The notes: a model not told the origin generated them from the letters alone. A stretch of 64,000 nt of DNA from Armigeres subalbatus (GCF_024139115.2 NC_085140.1:48907995-48971994), one strand, 5' to 3'; shown: positions 44,036 through 55,741, counted from the first letter of the stretch. Made by a program: numbers and translations.

Positions 44036-44085
44036 TTCCCATACCGGGTGAGAGCCGGATATCCTAACCACTAGACAATATGGGA
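44036..44085 (-). pseudogene. tRNA-Glu (CTC) pseudogene lacking the T arm
   Basis: Fifty nucleotides identical to the intact tRNA-Glu copies except for the clean loss of 22 nt (variable loop, T arm and B box). The junction lies between two CCCGG words, so the deletion probably arose by 5-bp microhomology or slippage. The acceptor stem, D arm, CTC anticodon loop and a downstream T5 (minus strand, 44,029-44,033) remain. Without the B box it should not be transcribed efficiently or folded as a tRNA. Confidence 0.93.
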
Positions 44086-44357
44086 TATGTTTAGCATTAA
44101 TGTTGAATTCATTTGAAATGCTCAGGCAAGATGTGCGATATCTGATAATGTTATGGTGAGTCGGTTTCCGCATGTCTTTGAGGATTTCTACCAGGCAAGG
44201 GAGATTGTTATCATTATCTAAAATGTTTCTCTTTGTTGAGCAGAGCCGTTATGAATCAGACATGCTATTGACCACATGCTTGTCGAAATTCACCAAATGT
44301 TCAGAAAAAAATATTTTAAGCTCTTTTTAGCTCTTTTGCAAAGATATCGAAATAATT

Positions 44358-44393
44358 GGTGGAATTAAATGGAGTTACTTAACTCGTCTTAGG
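44358..44393. mobile_element. Short fragment of the foldback family (copy 4)
   Basis: TGGTGGAATTAAATGGAG followed by AACTCGTCTTA corresponds to the right arm of copies 2 and 5. Confidence 0.45.
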
Positions 44394-44759
44394 CCACAAA
44401 ATGTTGTCAACTATCATGAGTCATTTGGTGAACCTGAACAGTAGCTGTTGATCGGTCTAAGGCTTTGCTAAATTGAACTGAAATCAAACTTGATAGTTAT
44501 CAAATAGTTTTTGACAGATGTATTAATACAAAGCACAACCATAGTCATGACCGGTCGATTTTTAACTGTCGTACCGTCACTAGAAAGTTTAATTAAAGTT
44601 TGATTCGGGAAATGAGGCCGAGCCTAAGAGACATTATAAACTAATGCGAGCGATTGTCGCTGTAGCTGTAGTTACTACTGGCGAAACATCCTTTATTGGC
44701 TAGAAGCTAAACATCAACGTTTAGACAGTTGTGTACCTAACATGTTTGGGAATGAGTAC

Positions 44760-46860
44760 AGGTGTGCGCCGGTTCAGAAATCGTCGACGGCGGTGGGATT
44801 CATTTTAGTTTGTGTTGGTGGCGGCATGAATCAACGTGGCAATATCTTATTGCGTTTGATTGCCCTGATTTTTTTCGGAATTCGGAATTAGGAAATTCTT
44901 TAAAAGCTGCTCGGAACATTTTCCAGGACTCCCTTGACAAATTCCTTGAAAAAAATCATCAGAATTTTCTAGGAAAAAAAAAAAAGAAATTTTTACGCAA
45001 ATACTTCGGCTATTCCCTGGGATGTACTTTGCAATTTCTCGAGAAACTCTTTGCAATTTACTCGGGAATGTATCAAAATTTTGCCAAGAACTTTTTTCAA
45101 ATTTTCTCGGAAAATTCTACGGAACTTTTTCGGGAAACTGTACAGAATTAAGTTTTTCTGTAAATCCTACGGAATGTTCTAATACTATGTTCGTACTACG
45201 ACCTGAATAACAAGTTATTCAGATTATAGTATTTGGAAGTATTTGTTTGAGAGTATCCCTCAATAATTGTTGATGCAATTTCTTTTAAAAAAAATGAAGG
45301 AGTTCCCAATTCAATTTCTGCAGAAAATCTTGAGGTAATTTATAAAAAATTTTTTTAAAGAAACTCACAGAATGCATTGTCCTGAAAGAGATTAGGAAGG
45401 TTTTCCTGAGACAATTTCCGTAGATATTCTTTAAGGAATTTCTGACAGATTTTCCGTAGGAATCACAAAAAAATAATAATAAAATATTCCTAAGAATTTT
45501 TTGAAGGAATTTTAAAATGAATTCTCAAAGAAATTTCTAAAATAATTGGTAAAGGAATTCTCGAAGGAATTGCTATAAGAAATTACGAAGGATTTTCTGA
45601 AGGAATTTTCGAGGAAATTTAGAAAGGTATTTCCAAAAAAAATTGTAATTGGAAGATTCCTTCGGCAATTCCTGGAAAATCTTTCGGAAATTCTTTTACG
45701 AATTCTTTTGAGAATTTCTTCAGGAAATCTTTTGGAAAATCCTTCTGAAGTTCTTTCAGGAGTACCTACGGAAATTGTTTAAGAATACCTTCAGAAATTC
45801 CTTGAGTCCTTACGATATTTCTTTAGCAATGTCTTTGAAAATTCCTTCAGGAGTTTCTTCGGAAATTTATTTAAGAGTTTATTTGGAATATATTTAAGGA
45901 ATTCTGCTAGTACTTTCTCAATAAATCCCTTCGTGAACACTAGGAAGAGATTCTTGGATATTCTAAGAATAAAGAATAAGGTATTCGAAATTTCCTTCTG
46001 AAATTTCGCCAGATCTCTAATTTTTTTTCGAAAATTCTTATAGTTATTCCTTCGGTCATAATGAAGGTTATTTTTAGCAAATCTTCTAGAGATTCCTTTA
46101 GATCTTCGGAGATTCATTTTGAAATTCCTTCGGAATTTCCTTTGAGTATTCTTTCGGGAATCTCTTATAAAATCCTTCAGAAATTCTTTTAGGAATCCTT
46201 GAGAAATTTCATTTGCAAATTCTTTTGGGAATTACTTACATTCTTTCGAATTTCCGTTAGAAAGCCCTATGAAAACTCCTTTAAAATTTTCTATTTCATT
46301 CCTCAATAATTTTCCGGAAGAATTCTTATAACAAATTTTCCGGAATTATTCCTGCAGGAATTTTGGAAGGGATATTATATTGTTTTATCAAAGGAATTCC
46401 TGGAAAAAATTATAAAGGCCTTTCGGGAGGTTCTACGGAAGAATCACTGGGGGAATAATTAAATTAACTACTGTGGGAATTTTGTAAATTCTTCCTGGAG
46501 GAGTACCCGAAATAATTTCTGAATGATTTTCTGGAGAATTTTTGGAAGAAATTCTGGCAGGAGTTTCCAAACGTTTTTCAGGAGGAATTCAAAATGTATT
46601 CTTGAATAAATTTACGAAGAATTACCCGAATAGATTTTCAAAATTCTTTTCTTAACGAATTTCTAAAAGAATTTGCTAAAGAACTATTAAAAACATCCAC
46701 GAAAAAAAAATCCAATGCAGTTTTCAAAGAAATACCTACTGGATTTTTTTCTATAAACTTCTAGATTTTTACAGGAATTCATATGGAAATTACTTCAGAA
46801 ATTTTCACAAGACTTCCGTCAGGGACATCTGAAAGAATTCCTTCAGAAATTCTGGCGCAA
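44760..46860 (+). repeat. Long GGAATTCC-type array with unique head
   Basis: The head at 44,760-44,880 (GGTGTGCGCCGGTTCAGAAA, CGTCGACGGCGG, GTTGGTGGCGGCATGAATCA, TTATTGCGTTTGATTG) leads into about 2 kb of degenerate GGAATTCC/GAAATTTC units. The head resembles the minus-strand head at 9.65-9.80 kb. The 129-aa and 108-aa frames here are repeat-derived. Confidence 0.75.
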
Positions 46861-46906
46861 ATCCGGACTGTAGTAAAACAAACCCCTGTTTTGAATCTGG
46901 AAATAA

Positions 46907-47045
46907 GACTTTAGGGGCCGTGCAGAAACCACGTGGTCATATTTTTCAAGATTTTCAACCCCGCCTCCCCCCATGTGGCTTATCGTGCTCATTTGGCAGA
47001 CACCCCCCCCCCCCCCCCCATGACCACGTGTTTTTTTCAAAAACA
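46907..47045. repeat. CCACGTGG-ended repeat (copy 1) with C17 run
   Basis: GGCCGTGCAGAAACCACGTGG on the left and ATGACCACGTG on the right enclose CCCCCCATGTGGCTTATCGTG. A run of 17 C occurs at 47,003-47,019. The same block order is present at 51,430-51,572. Confidence 0.65.
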
Positions 47046-47480
47046 AAAAAAAATAGAAAAAAAAACCTTATATAACTAAAACATATGGTTAACCCGATCA
47101 ATTTTGAAGATGGACAAAAAAAGGAATTTCAACTGATTCAAAATCAAATTAAACCCAGCATGGAAATTATAAATTATCATGAATTAGAACATTTTGTTGA
47201 TGTTATCATGTTGTAATCTGTATCAGGTATTAGGATATCTAGAACTCGCACACCTTCGATGCATCAGGATACAAAAAAATGTGGACTCGTGAATATGTTA
47301 TAAAAATTTCTTGAAAAATTTGTAATGGCATAGAAACTTTTCAAATTATCCCTATGTTTTTAAATTTTTTGGCATAAAATGCTAGTTTTCATTTTAAAAC
47401 TACAGTCTTTAATATCTATGGGTTCCTTTTGGTATTCTAGAATTTATTGTTATATTTTGGTATTCAACCCTTTCAGGACG

Positions 47481-47771
47481 GCGGGCCCTCCTTAGCCGTG
47501 CGGTAAGACGCGCGGCTACAAAGCAAGACCATGCTGAGGGTGGCTGGGTTCGATTCCTGGTGCCGGTCTAGGCAATTTTCGGATTGGAAATTGTCACGAC
47601 TTCCCTGGGCATAAAAGTATCATCGTGTTAGCCTCATGATATACGAATGCAAAAATGGCAACTTGGCTTAGAAACCTCGCAGTTAATAACTGTGGAAGTG
47701 CTTAGTGAACACTAAGCTGCGAGGCGGCAATGTCCCAGTGGGGGATGAAATGCCAATGAAGAAGAAGAAGA
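47481..47771 (+). mobile_element. tRNA-related SINE, Feilai-like
   Basis: A tRNA-like head (TTAGCCGTGCGGTAAGACGC; B box GGTTCGATTCC at 47,547-47,557) is followed by a conserved body with TAGGCAATTTTCGGATTGG, GGGCATAAAAGTATCATCG and ACCTCGCAGTTAATAACTG. The tail is (GAA)n. AGGACG is duplicated at 47,475-47,480 and 47,772-47,777. About 290 bp. Recognised as the Feilai type of Aedes SINE from memory; the exact family needs a library match. Confidence 0.8.
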
Positions 47772-48116
47772 AGGACGATTTTTTTTACATGGATTTAACG
47801 TACATATTTAGGGTTTTCCACTCGATCTTGCCAAAACTAGTATAGAAAGAACTGAAAAGTCGTATTTTTTTCGGGTGTCATAGGCCAAACTGCTCTGAAG
47901 TACATATCCTCGAAAGTATCAAAAATCATGCCAAGAAACAAAATGTCCTAAGCTGAGAATATATCCACAAATATCTATGTAATCATGAGACATGATATTA
48001 CGGAGTTTTGAAACGACCCGATCAACCAAGTTCTGAACGATGTATCCGTACATCGCTAAGCATCCAAGCAGGTCCATTGAGCCGATGCGATTTCATTTAT
48101 TACTTTCACAATCTAC

Positions 48117-48165
48117 AATAGACCTTCCATGAGTCGATGTTCTAAGATACGATATCGTCTGAAGT
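48117..48165. mobile_element. Fragment of the CAGTCAAACCTCC MITE family
   Basis: CCTTCCATGAGTCGATGTTC corresponds to the terminal region of 12,202-12,395 with a few substitutions. Confidence 0.4.
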
Positions 48166-49910
48166 AAAAATTTATGCTTAAAAATTTATAAAAAATTTCC
48201 ATAACAATTAGGAAATTTCCAATAAAGAAATCATGGTATGAGAAATAAAAAAAAAATAATTTTCTACAAATAATGCAAAATTTTCATAAGCAATTAAGAA
48301 TTTTCCACAAAACAAACATAAATTAACACTTTTAAAACCAAAAATTGCAATTATGAAAGAAGAATTTTTCATAAAGAAATCGTAATGTTTCGCGGAAAAA
48401 TACAAACATTCCATAAATAAATCAGTATTAGCAATTGTTCGGAGGTGTACCAGTTTTTCGCAGCAGCACTGTTTCGTGGCAGTTCAAACTAAAATTTTAT
48501 TAGATTTATTACGTTTGATTACATTGTTTTTGTTGGTTTTACTCACAAGAATTGGTCTTGTTCCCTTCCAGCTATAACCGATCACTAATTTGTATTCTCC
48601 GGTGCTTCTCACCTTCTCAAGAGTTTCTAATTCCGTATACACAAGCTTTAACTATTAATTATTTAAATGGCTCATAAACCTTTAAATCTTGCTAAATACT
48701 CACAACTTCACTCAGATTATAATTTCAACCACTTTCTTCTCTTTTCAGGTATTCGCCACCAGCAGCAACACCGATTCGCAAATCTTCAAATTACAAATAT
48801 AAACTGGCTCATCTCTCAAAATTTCTAATTCTCCATTGAAATTATATTTTAATATCGACTTGTGGAAGCCAATGATGTCATAATAAACATATTTTCTCAG
48901 TTACTCTGATGGTTCTTTCGAATAATTTTCCAAGGAACTTCTATTTCACATATCGAATATGCTTCAGTCAATTGTCCTTTCATAAGCGACTCATAGAGTA
49001 ATGATTGTATTATAGACCAATTATCATTTTGGAGTTCGGATCATTCGATTAACCAATTAACCAACTTATGAATGATGTATGATACAATATCCAGGTAGGT
49101 ATTTGGGTTGATATAACTACAATTATTATTGATACAAGCTATTACAAACTTTTTAGGTTATACAAAACGTCTTGGAAGTCGTAATTTGAACTACTTAATC
49201 ATTCAAGTACGTGAACCCAGTGCTTCTAAGGCCCTATAAAAAAAGGTTGCGAACAAACCTCATTGTCATTGTGCAATTTGATGTTGACTCAAGACAATTT
49301 TGGGTACCTTGTCTCTTGGATCTCATGTTAATGGAAATTAGGATCATATGCTTATTGCATCGGATTGGGTATATACCGATGATGAAGACATTGCAAATGT
49401 CTTGATTGATCTGGTAGATATCGTGGGCTGAACTTGAGAACGTTTTGGAGTACCTTGAGCATCTCGTATTCCTGAATATTAATCACTGGCTTAACGTTCA
49501 GGATGACCCATTTTATCTGAGTATTCAGAATGATGAGACCATGTGGTTTACGATTCAAACATTTTTCAAACATTCAAACATTCAAACTTCATTTGCATGC
49601 TCTTAGAATCGAAATCTTCCCAAGGTCTCGGATATCTGAGTTTTCAGGGTCAGTCAAATTTGAGCTCCCATATTTTTTCTGTAAAGCCAATATCTAGATG
49701 AACAATTTTGCTGAAAAAAATGGTGGTCTACCCGAGTAGCACACATGTTCTAGGTCGGTTGCCGTAACCGATATTCGACCGAATTTGGTCATAATCAAGT
49801 TACTTTAACCAGATTCGATAGAAATGTGCTACTTGGGTAGCTCTCTTTTGTGATTTTATAGACAATCTAAAACGCTGGGCATATATGACTCATCCGTCCT
49901 GAAAGGGTTG

Positions 49911-50329
49911 TTTTGGATTTGGATTTGGATTTTTGGAAGATTTGTTTTGGAATTCAATTTCAATCGTTATTATAACACTATTATTTAACCTAGATTGTTT
50001 TAGGGATTGGAATGTTTTTTTCTGGAAAACTGATTTTTTTATATCGCAGGAATATCCTTCGTTCTAAGACCCTTTTATGAATTTAGAAAGCATTATTATT
50101 AATTAGAATTTCATGTTGATTTTTTAAATGCAAGCTTCTCTATGTCATAACTTTTTTCATACGCACTACTAGAATTTTGTGCATTTAGAACATTTAGGTG
50201 CATTATCAATTTTTTCGATCAATTATCCTAATTGTTCAATATCATAAAAACTAGGCTTCTTAAGCCTAAATTATTGCCTACATTTGTTGTTGGATTAATT
50301 TTAAATTCCAAGATCCTCTGAATTTTTGA
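49911..50329. other. Unassigned AT-rich intergenic sequence
   Basis: No gene or repeat recognised. Confidence 0.4.
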
Positions 50330-50700
50330 AGTATAATTATTCTGGAGTTGCATAGGAAACCCTTCAGAATATTGACAAGAAATTCTTCGGAGTCTCCATG
50401 GAAAAATCTTTAGAATTTCAACGACATTTTTTTCCGAAACTCTGTGGAAGAACTCCGAAAAATGTTCGCTAGAAATTTTGAAGAACTAGAAGAATCCGTA
50501 GAAGGATCCGAAATGCATATTTACGACAAAAATTCCAATAAACATCAAATTCCGAAGAATTCCCAGTATAAATTAGAAAAAAATTCCAGCTGACTTTTTT
50601 TTACAGAATCTCTAAAAAAATTTTCAATATCCTGGGCAACATTAATGAATCTACAAAGGAAATTCTTCTAAATTTCCAATGGAATTTTTTTGACGTAGAA
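50330..50700. repeat. Degenerate GGAATTCC-type array
   Basis: Loosely repeated AGAATTxxGAAxxATTCC units, more decayed than the other arrays. A run of 11 G follows at 50,721-50,731. Confidence 0.5.
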
Positions 50701-51429
50701 TACGTCTTACGGGAAAACAAGGGGGGGGGGGTTGTTCTGCAGAATCAAATTTAAGACCGTCACGAAAAGTGGTCAGGAAGTATGAACTAATAACTCCGCT
50801 ATCTTCCAACCGATTTTGATGATTTCTTTATCAATCGATCGACAAACTGTTTAAGATTTTGCACGATCATTAGAAACAATTAAATAAAGGCGCTAAACTA
50901 TTGAACAATTGAATATCGTCAGGCACTGTTGAAAACTTGTTATACACAGTTCATTGCCTACATTTCGTAAAAACATGAACCATCATTGTACAATTTGTAA
51001 AAAAAATTAACAATTTTCAAAATTGTAGTTGCAGCGTGCTGATGCAGAAGTGTCGACGTCGTGATGCCAAAAACCTTCTGCGGCGGTGGCGCGGCGCGGC
51101 GAAATTTAAAAAAAAAATATTTTTCCATTTTTACTTTCCAATTTTTTTTTGTGGAAATTAAGACTGAATCGCAACCTGTTTTTTCGTTTATTTTTTTAAG
51201 GAAATAGGATCAAAGGCTAAGATGGTCAAATGACGCAGATATGCATCGGCGTTACGACCGACGCTGCGTTACTGGTTTTTCCCGATACACGCCTACGTCT
51301 TTTTAACGCTGAGTTGAAAAGACGCTACGTGGGCATCATCTCTAAGATGTGCTTTGCGTTTAATGATTGAATCATTAAATTTTAATGCTTTGTATTTTTT
51401 AAACCGCTATTGTTATTCACCAAAAGTTT

Positions 51430-51572
51430 TTCATGTAAAAAAAAACCACGTGGTTCGAGAGCAACACCCCCCTCCCCCCATGTGGCTTATCGTGGTCATT
51501 TTCCAAACCCCCCTCCCCCCATATATGACCACGTGGTTTCTGGACGGCCATGTCAAAAATATAAACCCGAAA
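51430..51572. repeat. CCACGTGG-ended repeat (copy 2)
   Basis: AAACCACGTGG and ATGACCACGTGGTTTCTGG flank two C-rich blocks and CCCCCCATGTGGCTTATCGTG, matching copy 1 at 46,907. Frames across it on both strands are incidental. Confidence 0.7.
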
Positions 51573-51599
51573 GAATGGGGATTGCAGTCGATTCATCAT

Positions 51600-52804
51600 C
51601 ATATTTTTTCGGATACTCTCAAGAATTTCTTGGGAATTTAATTCGAGAGTAGCTTCGGAAATTTCTCCAGAAATTTCTTAGAGAATTTATCCAGGTGATA
51701 ATTCGTAAATTTATCCAAAAGTTCGTTCGATCCAGATATTTTTTCGTAAGAAGATACCCACAGGAATTGATTCGATTAGTCATACATAAAATCTTCCATG
51801 CATACCTTCAAAAATTCCTCCAGGAATTCCACCGTAAATAACTCCAAGTCATCCATCGGTAATTCCTCCAGTTTGTCATTACTAAATTTCTCAAAGAATT
51901 TCTTCAAAAATCCTCATCAGATAAATGTAAAAACTCCTTCCGAAATTCCTTTAGTAATGCTTTCGAAAATTTCTTTCAAAATTTGTCTATGAATTCTTTT
52001 GGAAATACCTCCGGAATTTCCTCAAGGAATTCCTTTAGCAATCCGCCGGAATTACTTTCAGGAATTACCAAACAAATTCCTAAAGGAATTACCAAAGGAA
52101 CTTGAATTTCTTGAATTTCTCTGTAGATTCCTCCAGGAATTCCAGGATTTTTTTTCCCAGGGATTCTTTCGGCAAATTCTTAGGAAATTACTTCGGAGAT
52201 AGATGCATTTTTTTCCTCGGAAATCATCAAGATATTCATTTAAAAATTCAATGAAGAAATTCTAGGAATTCCTTCAGATTTTCCCTAAAGAATTCATTCT
52301 AAAATTCCTATAGGAAAATCTTTTTTTTAAATCCTTAAAAAAACACTTGCATCTTGAAACTTCCTTCAGAAATTCTTCAAAAGATTCCTTCGAAATTTTC
52401 TTAACGATTTTTCAAAACCATTTCATCAGTAGCTTCTTTGGAAATTTGGAAGGAAATTCTGCGGAAATACCTTCGGAAATTGTATCCGAAATTGTATCTG
52501 AAATTGTAACCTCCAGAAATTCCCTTACGGAATCCAAATTCAAAAGCGTTTTCAAGCGCACACCACTGAATACGGAAGCAAAGGACAATCTTCATTCAGA
52601 AACCCCTTCGGACATTCCTCCGTAAATTCAATTATTCCTTGAGATCGTCGTCGTCGAATTCAATTCAATTCCTTGAGATCGTCGGATATTCAAGATTTTT
52701 TTCAGAAATCACTTCAAAAATTCGAAGGAATATCCGAATTTAAATTTTAATTTAAAATTAATTCGTACAGGAATTCTTAAAGGAATTTCTAAAAGAATTT
52801 CTCC
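51600..52804. repeat. GGAATTCC-type array
   Basis: About 1.2 kb of degenerate AAATTCCTxxxGGAATT units. It includes a decayed piece of the 36,325 hairpin family at about 52,525-52,585. The LOA element at 52,805 inserted into its right part. Confidence 0.75.
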
Positions 52805-55367
52805 ACTCTCCACACTCCAATGGTGTGGGTAGCCTCCGAAAGACGGATGATTCGCTCACTGTAGAGCCTAGCGATACACTGAGCGAATTGTTAAAGATCC
52901 ACTTCCCTGATTCAATCCCTGAGTCGAGCATCGGCGACCAAGGCACTGGAATTGCTGTCTCAGATCCACAAGAGATCCAATCATGGGTTTCTGGATCTAA
53001 AAAAGACGCAATAAAGGTTGCAAAGGAAGCTTTCACTCGGGCCAGGGTTGAGAGGGCTGTGAGATTTTTCGAGCCATTTAAGTCTCCTGGCATGGATGGG
53101 ATATTCCCAGCGTTGATTCGAAAAGAGGAGAAAACAATGGTTCCACTCTTGGTTGAGATTTTTAAGGCGAGTCCGATTTTGGGGCACATACCTAACGATT
53201 GGCGTCAAATCCGGGCTGTCTTCATTCCGAAGGCAGGCAAGAGAGATAAAACCAACCCCAAAGCATTCAGGCCGATAAGTTTATCCTCTGTAATGCTCAA
53301 AATTATGGAAAAGGTACTATGCGAGTACATAAATCACAAATTTATGAAAGCAATGCCTTTGTCAAAACACCAATTCGCTGATCAAAGTGGAAAATCTACG
53401 ATCTCGGCACTACATACGGTAGTTCAAAAAATCGAAAAAACACTTAATGCAAAAGAAATTGCTCTTGTAGCATTTCTTGATATTGAGGGTGCATTCGATA
53501 ACGCTTCTTATTCGTCTATAGGGTCAGCAATGTTGAGAAGAAAATTCGACCCATGCATTGTTACCTGGGCACATGCTATGCTAGCTAATCGGAAAATCTC
53601 CTCTGAGCTTAGCGGCTCAAACATCACTGTTAAAGCAACAAGGGGGTGTCCGCAAGGCGGAGTGCTTTCTCCTTTGTTGTGGTCACTGGTGGTGGATGAG
53701 CTTCTAGACAGCTTAGAGAGAAGAGGCTTCAAAGTGGTTGGATATGCTGATGACGTTGTCATTATTGTACGAGGCAAATTCGAAAGTGTTATCGTGGAAA
53801 GAATGCAATCTGCCCTAAATCACACTTTTTCCTGGTGTCAAAAGGATCAACTAGGCACAAATCCTACAAAACTTCCATTATCCCTTTCACCAAACGGAGA
53901 AAGGTACAACTGAAACCCTTTTCTTGAATCAAACACAATTAGTTTATTCAAGTGAAGTAAAATATCTAGGTGTCATACTCGACGCAAAGCTTAATTGGAA
54001 CTCTCATCTCCAATCAGTTGTGCAGAAAGGTCTCAATACACTTTGGGTTTGTTCAAAACCCTTGGTAAAAGATGGGGCCTAAAACCAAGTATGATCATGT
54101 GGATATATAAAACCATTGTCCGTCCCAGGACAACTTACGCTTCCCTTGTCTGGTGGCCTAAAACTAACGAGGCTGCTGCAAGGGCTAAGCTCAACAAAAT
54201 CCAACGCACCGCTTGCATAGCCATCACTGGTGCAGTTCGTAGTACACCCACTTTGGCCCTAGACGCAATGCTTCACCTGCCCAGTTAGATCAATTCATAA
54301 AGCTGGAATCGGAAAAAAGTGCTCTAAAGTTAAAGAGAACAAAAACACTGCTGTCGGGAGACCTTACGGGTCACCTCAGCATATTAAATGAATTTGCCAT
54401 AAATCCCGCAATAGGAATATGTAGTGACTGGATGGAAACGGTAGTCAATTATGACTTACCTTACGATGTGTTCATTCCTTCCCGCCAGGAGTGGGAAGGA
54501 GGTGGACCCAGCGTTCCAACAGGCTCTATAAATTTCTTCACAGATGGTTCGAAAATGAATAATCTGACAGGATCCGGAATCTATGGCCCTACAACAAAAA
54601 TTTCTGTCGACTTAGGACAGTGGCCCACAGTATTTCAGGCGGAAATATATGCAATATTAGAATGCGTGTTATTATGCCTGAGGAGAAAGTATAGATTTGC
54701 AAAAATATGTATTTGCTCTGACAGCCAAGCGGCACTTAAGTCGCTTAATAACTACACTTGTAACTCAAAGCTAGTGTGGGAATGCATTCTGACTTTGAAA
54801 AACTTATCCATACGCAATCGAGTCTACCTATATTGGATCCCAGGACATACGGGTCTAGAGGGAAACGAGATTGCTGATGAGCTAGCCAGGAATGGATCTA
54901 ATGAAAGGTTCATTGGCCCTGAGCCCTTCTGCGGGATCTCAGACTGCTCTGTAAAAATGGAGCTGAACAAATATATGGTCAGTCAAATCACATCAAACTG
55001 GAATGCACTTCCCCATACAAGCCAATCCAAAAGGCTCGTAACGATTAACCCCAAGAAAACCCAACAACTATTAGGTCTCAACAAAAGGGATCTCAACATC
55101 TACACCGGTCTAATAACTGGACACTGCCCCTGCAGATACCATCTACAAAAGATCGGAGCAATCCAAACCTCAAATTGCCGCTTCTGTGACGAGGAGAGAG
55201 AAACATCAGAACACATCCTCTGCTATTGCAGTGCACTCACCCAACGTAGGTTCAAAGTTCTCAGCAAGCCCTTTTTAGGGCCTGCTGACATATGGATCTT
55301 ATCCCCCAAGGACGTGGTTGGCTTCATAAAGCTAGTCTCGCCAGAATGGGGGAGTCACATACTGTAA
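52805..55367 (+). pseudogene. LOA ORF2: reverse transcriptase and RNase H, three frameshifts
   Basis: RT motifs in order: FKSPGMDGIFPALI, FRPISLSSVMLKIMEK, motif A FLDIEGAFDN (about 53,475), GCPQGGVLSPLLWS and GYADDVVIIV (about 53,740). RNase H carries FFTDGSK (54,535), the glutamate in QAEIYAI, CSDSQAALKSL and GNEIADELA, so all four catalytic acidic positions are present. A CRFCDEE-EHILCYC zinc-like tail follows, with a stop at 55,365-55,367. Three one-base deletions in homopolymers (about 53,868 A-run, 54,056 A-run, 54,281 C-run) split it into frames that continue directly. No in-frame ATG exists at the truncated 5' end. Confidence 0.88.
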
Positions 55368-55542
55368 CTCAGGATCTCTATTCATCAATAATAGATGGTC
55401 TTGAGTTCAGTCGATACCAAGGTATCTCAGTGACAAACATGTTACTGAGATAACTTGCGTATTTCACAGCAAAAGGGTATATCACAATAGTCCTAAAATC
55501 TGGACACAGTGATCTTCACCCGACAAACGAGGAAAAAAAAAA
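52805..55542 (+). mobile_element. 5'-truncated LOA-clade non-LTR retrotransposon
   Basis: Starts abruptly in mid-ORF2 within the GGAATTCC array and ends in a short A-run (55,533-55,542) after a 175-bp 3' UTR. This is the usual outcome of incomplete target-primed reverse transcription. The gag ORF and endonuclease are absent. The C-terminal RNase H domain separates it from the RTE and R1 copies and fits the LOA clade. A target duplication is not convincing (GAATTTCTCC against GGATTTCTGC). Confidence 0.85.
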
Positions 55543-55570
55543 GGATTTCTGCCCGCATTTACCACATTTG

Positions 55571-55741
55571 ACTTAGTCGAGTCAAGTACGAGACACTGAA
55601 GACGAACTTACTGTTGAGGTCGAAATACGTATCTGTCAAGGTTCAATCAAGTGGTGGAATTAAATGAGATGGTACAAATGCGTCTTATGACAAGTGAAGA
55701 CATTCCACTAAAAAGCTCAAAATAATTTTCTTAACAAAATG
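55571..55741. mobile_element. Foldback family (copy 5), right half
   Basis: AGTCAAGTACGAGACACTGA, GAGGTCGAAATACGTATCTG and CGTCTTATGACAAGTGAAGA continue to CTCAAAATAATTTTCTTAAC. It lacks the left arm. It lies 29 bp after the LOA A-run. Confidence 0.75.

Larger units (their letters stand above)
47465..49910. mobile_element. 2.4-kb unit with 16-bp perfect terminal inverted repeats
   Basis: CAACCCTTTCAGGACG (47,465-47,480) and CGTCCTGAAAGGGTTG (49,895-49,910) are exact inverted repeats. Flanks TTTTGGTATT and TTTTGGATTT are similar but not identical, a possible decayed target duplication. Inside are a SINE, a fragment of the CAGTCAAACC MITE family (48,117-48,165), a branch/acceptor-like CTTCTCTTTTCAG at 48,737-48,749, and AATAAA near 48,883. 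No transposase frame is visible, so this is either a non-autonomous DNA transposon or two unrelated facing MITE ends. Confidence 0.45.
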
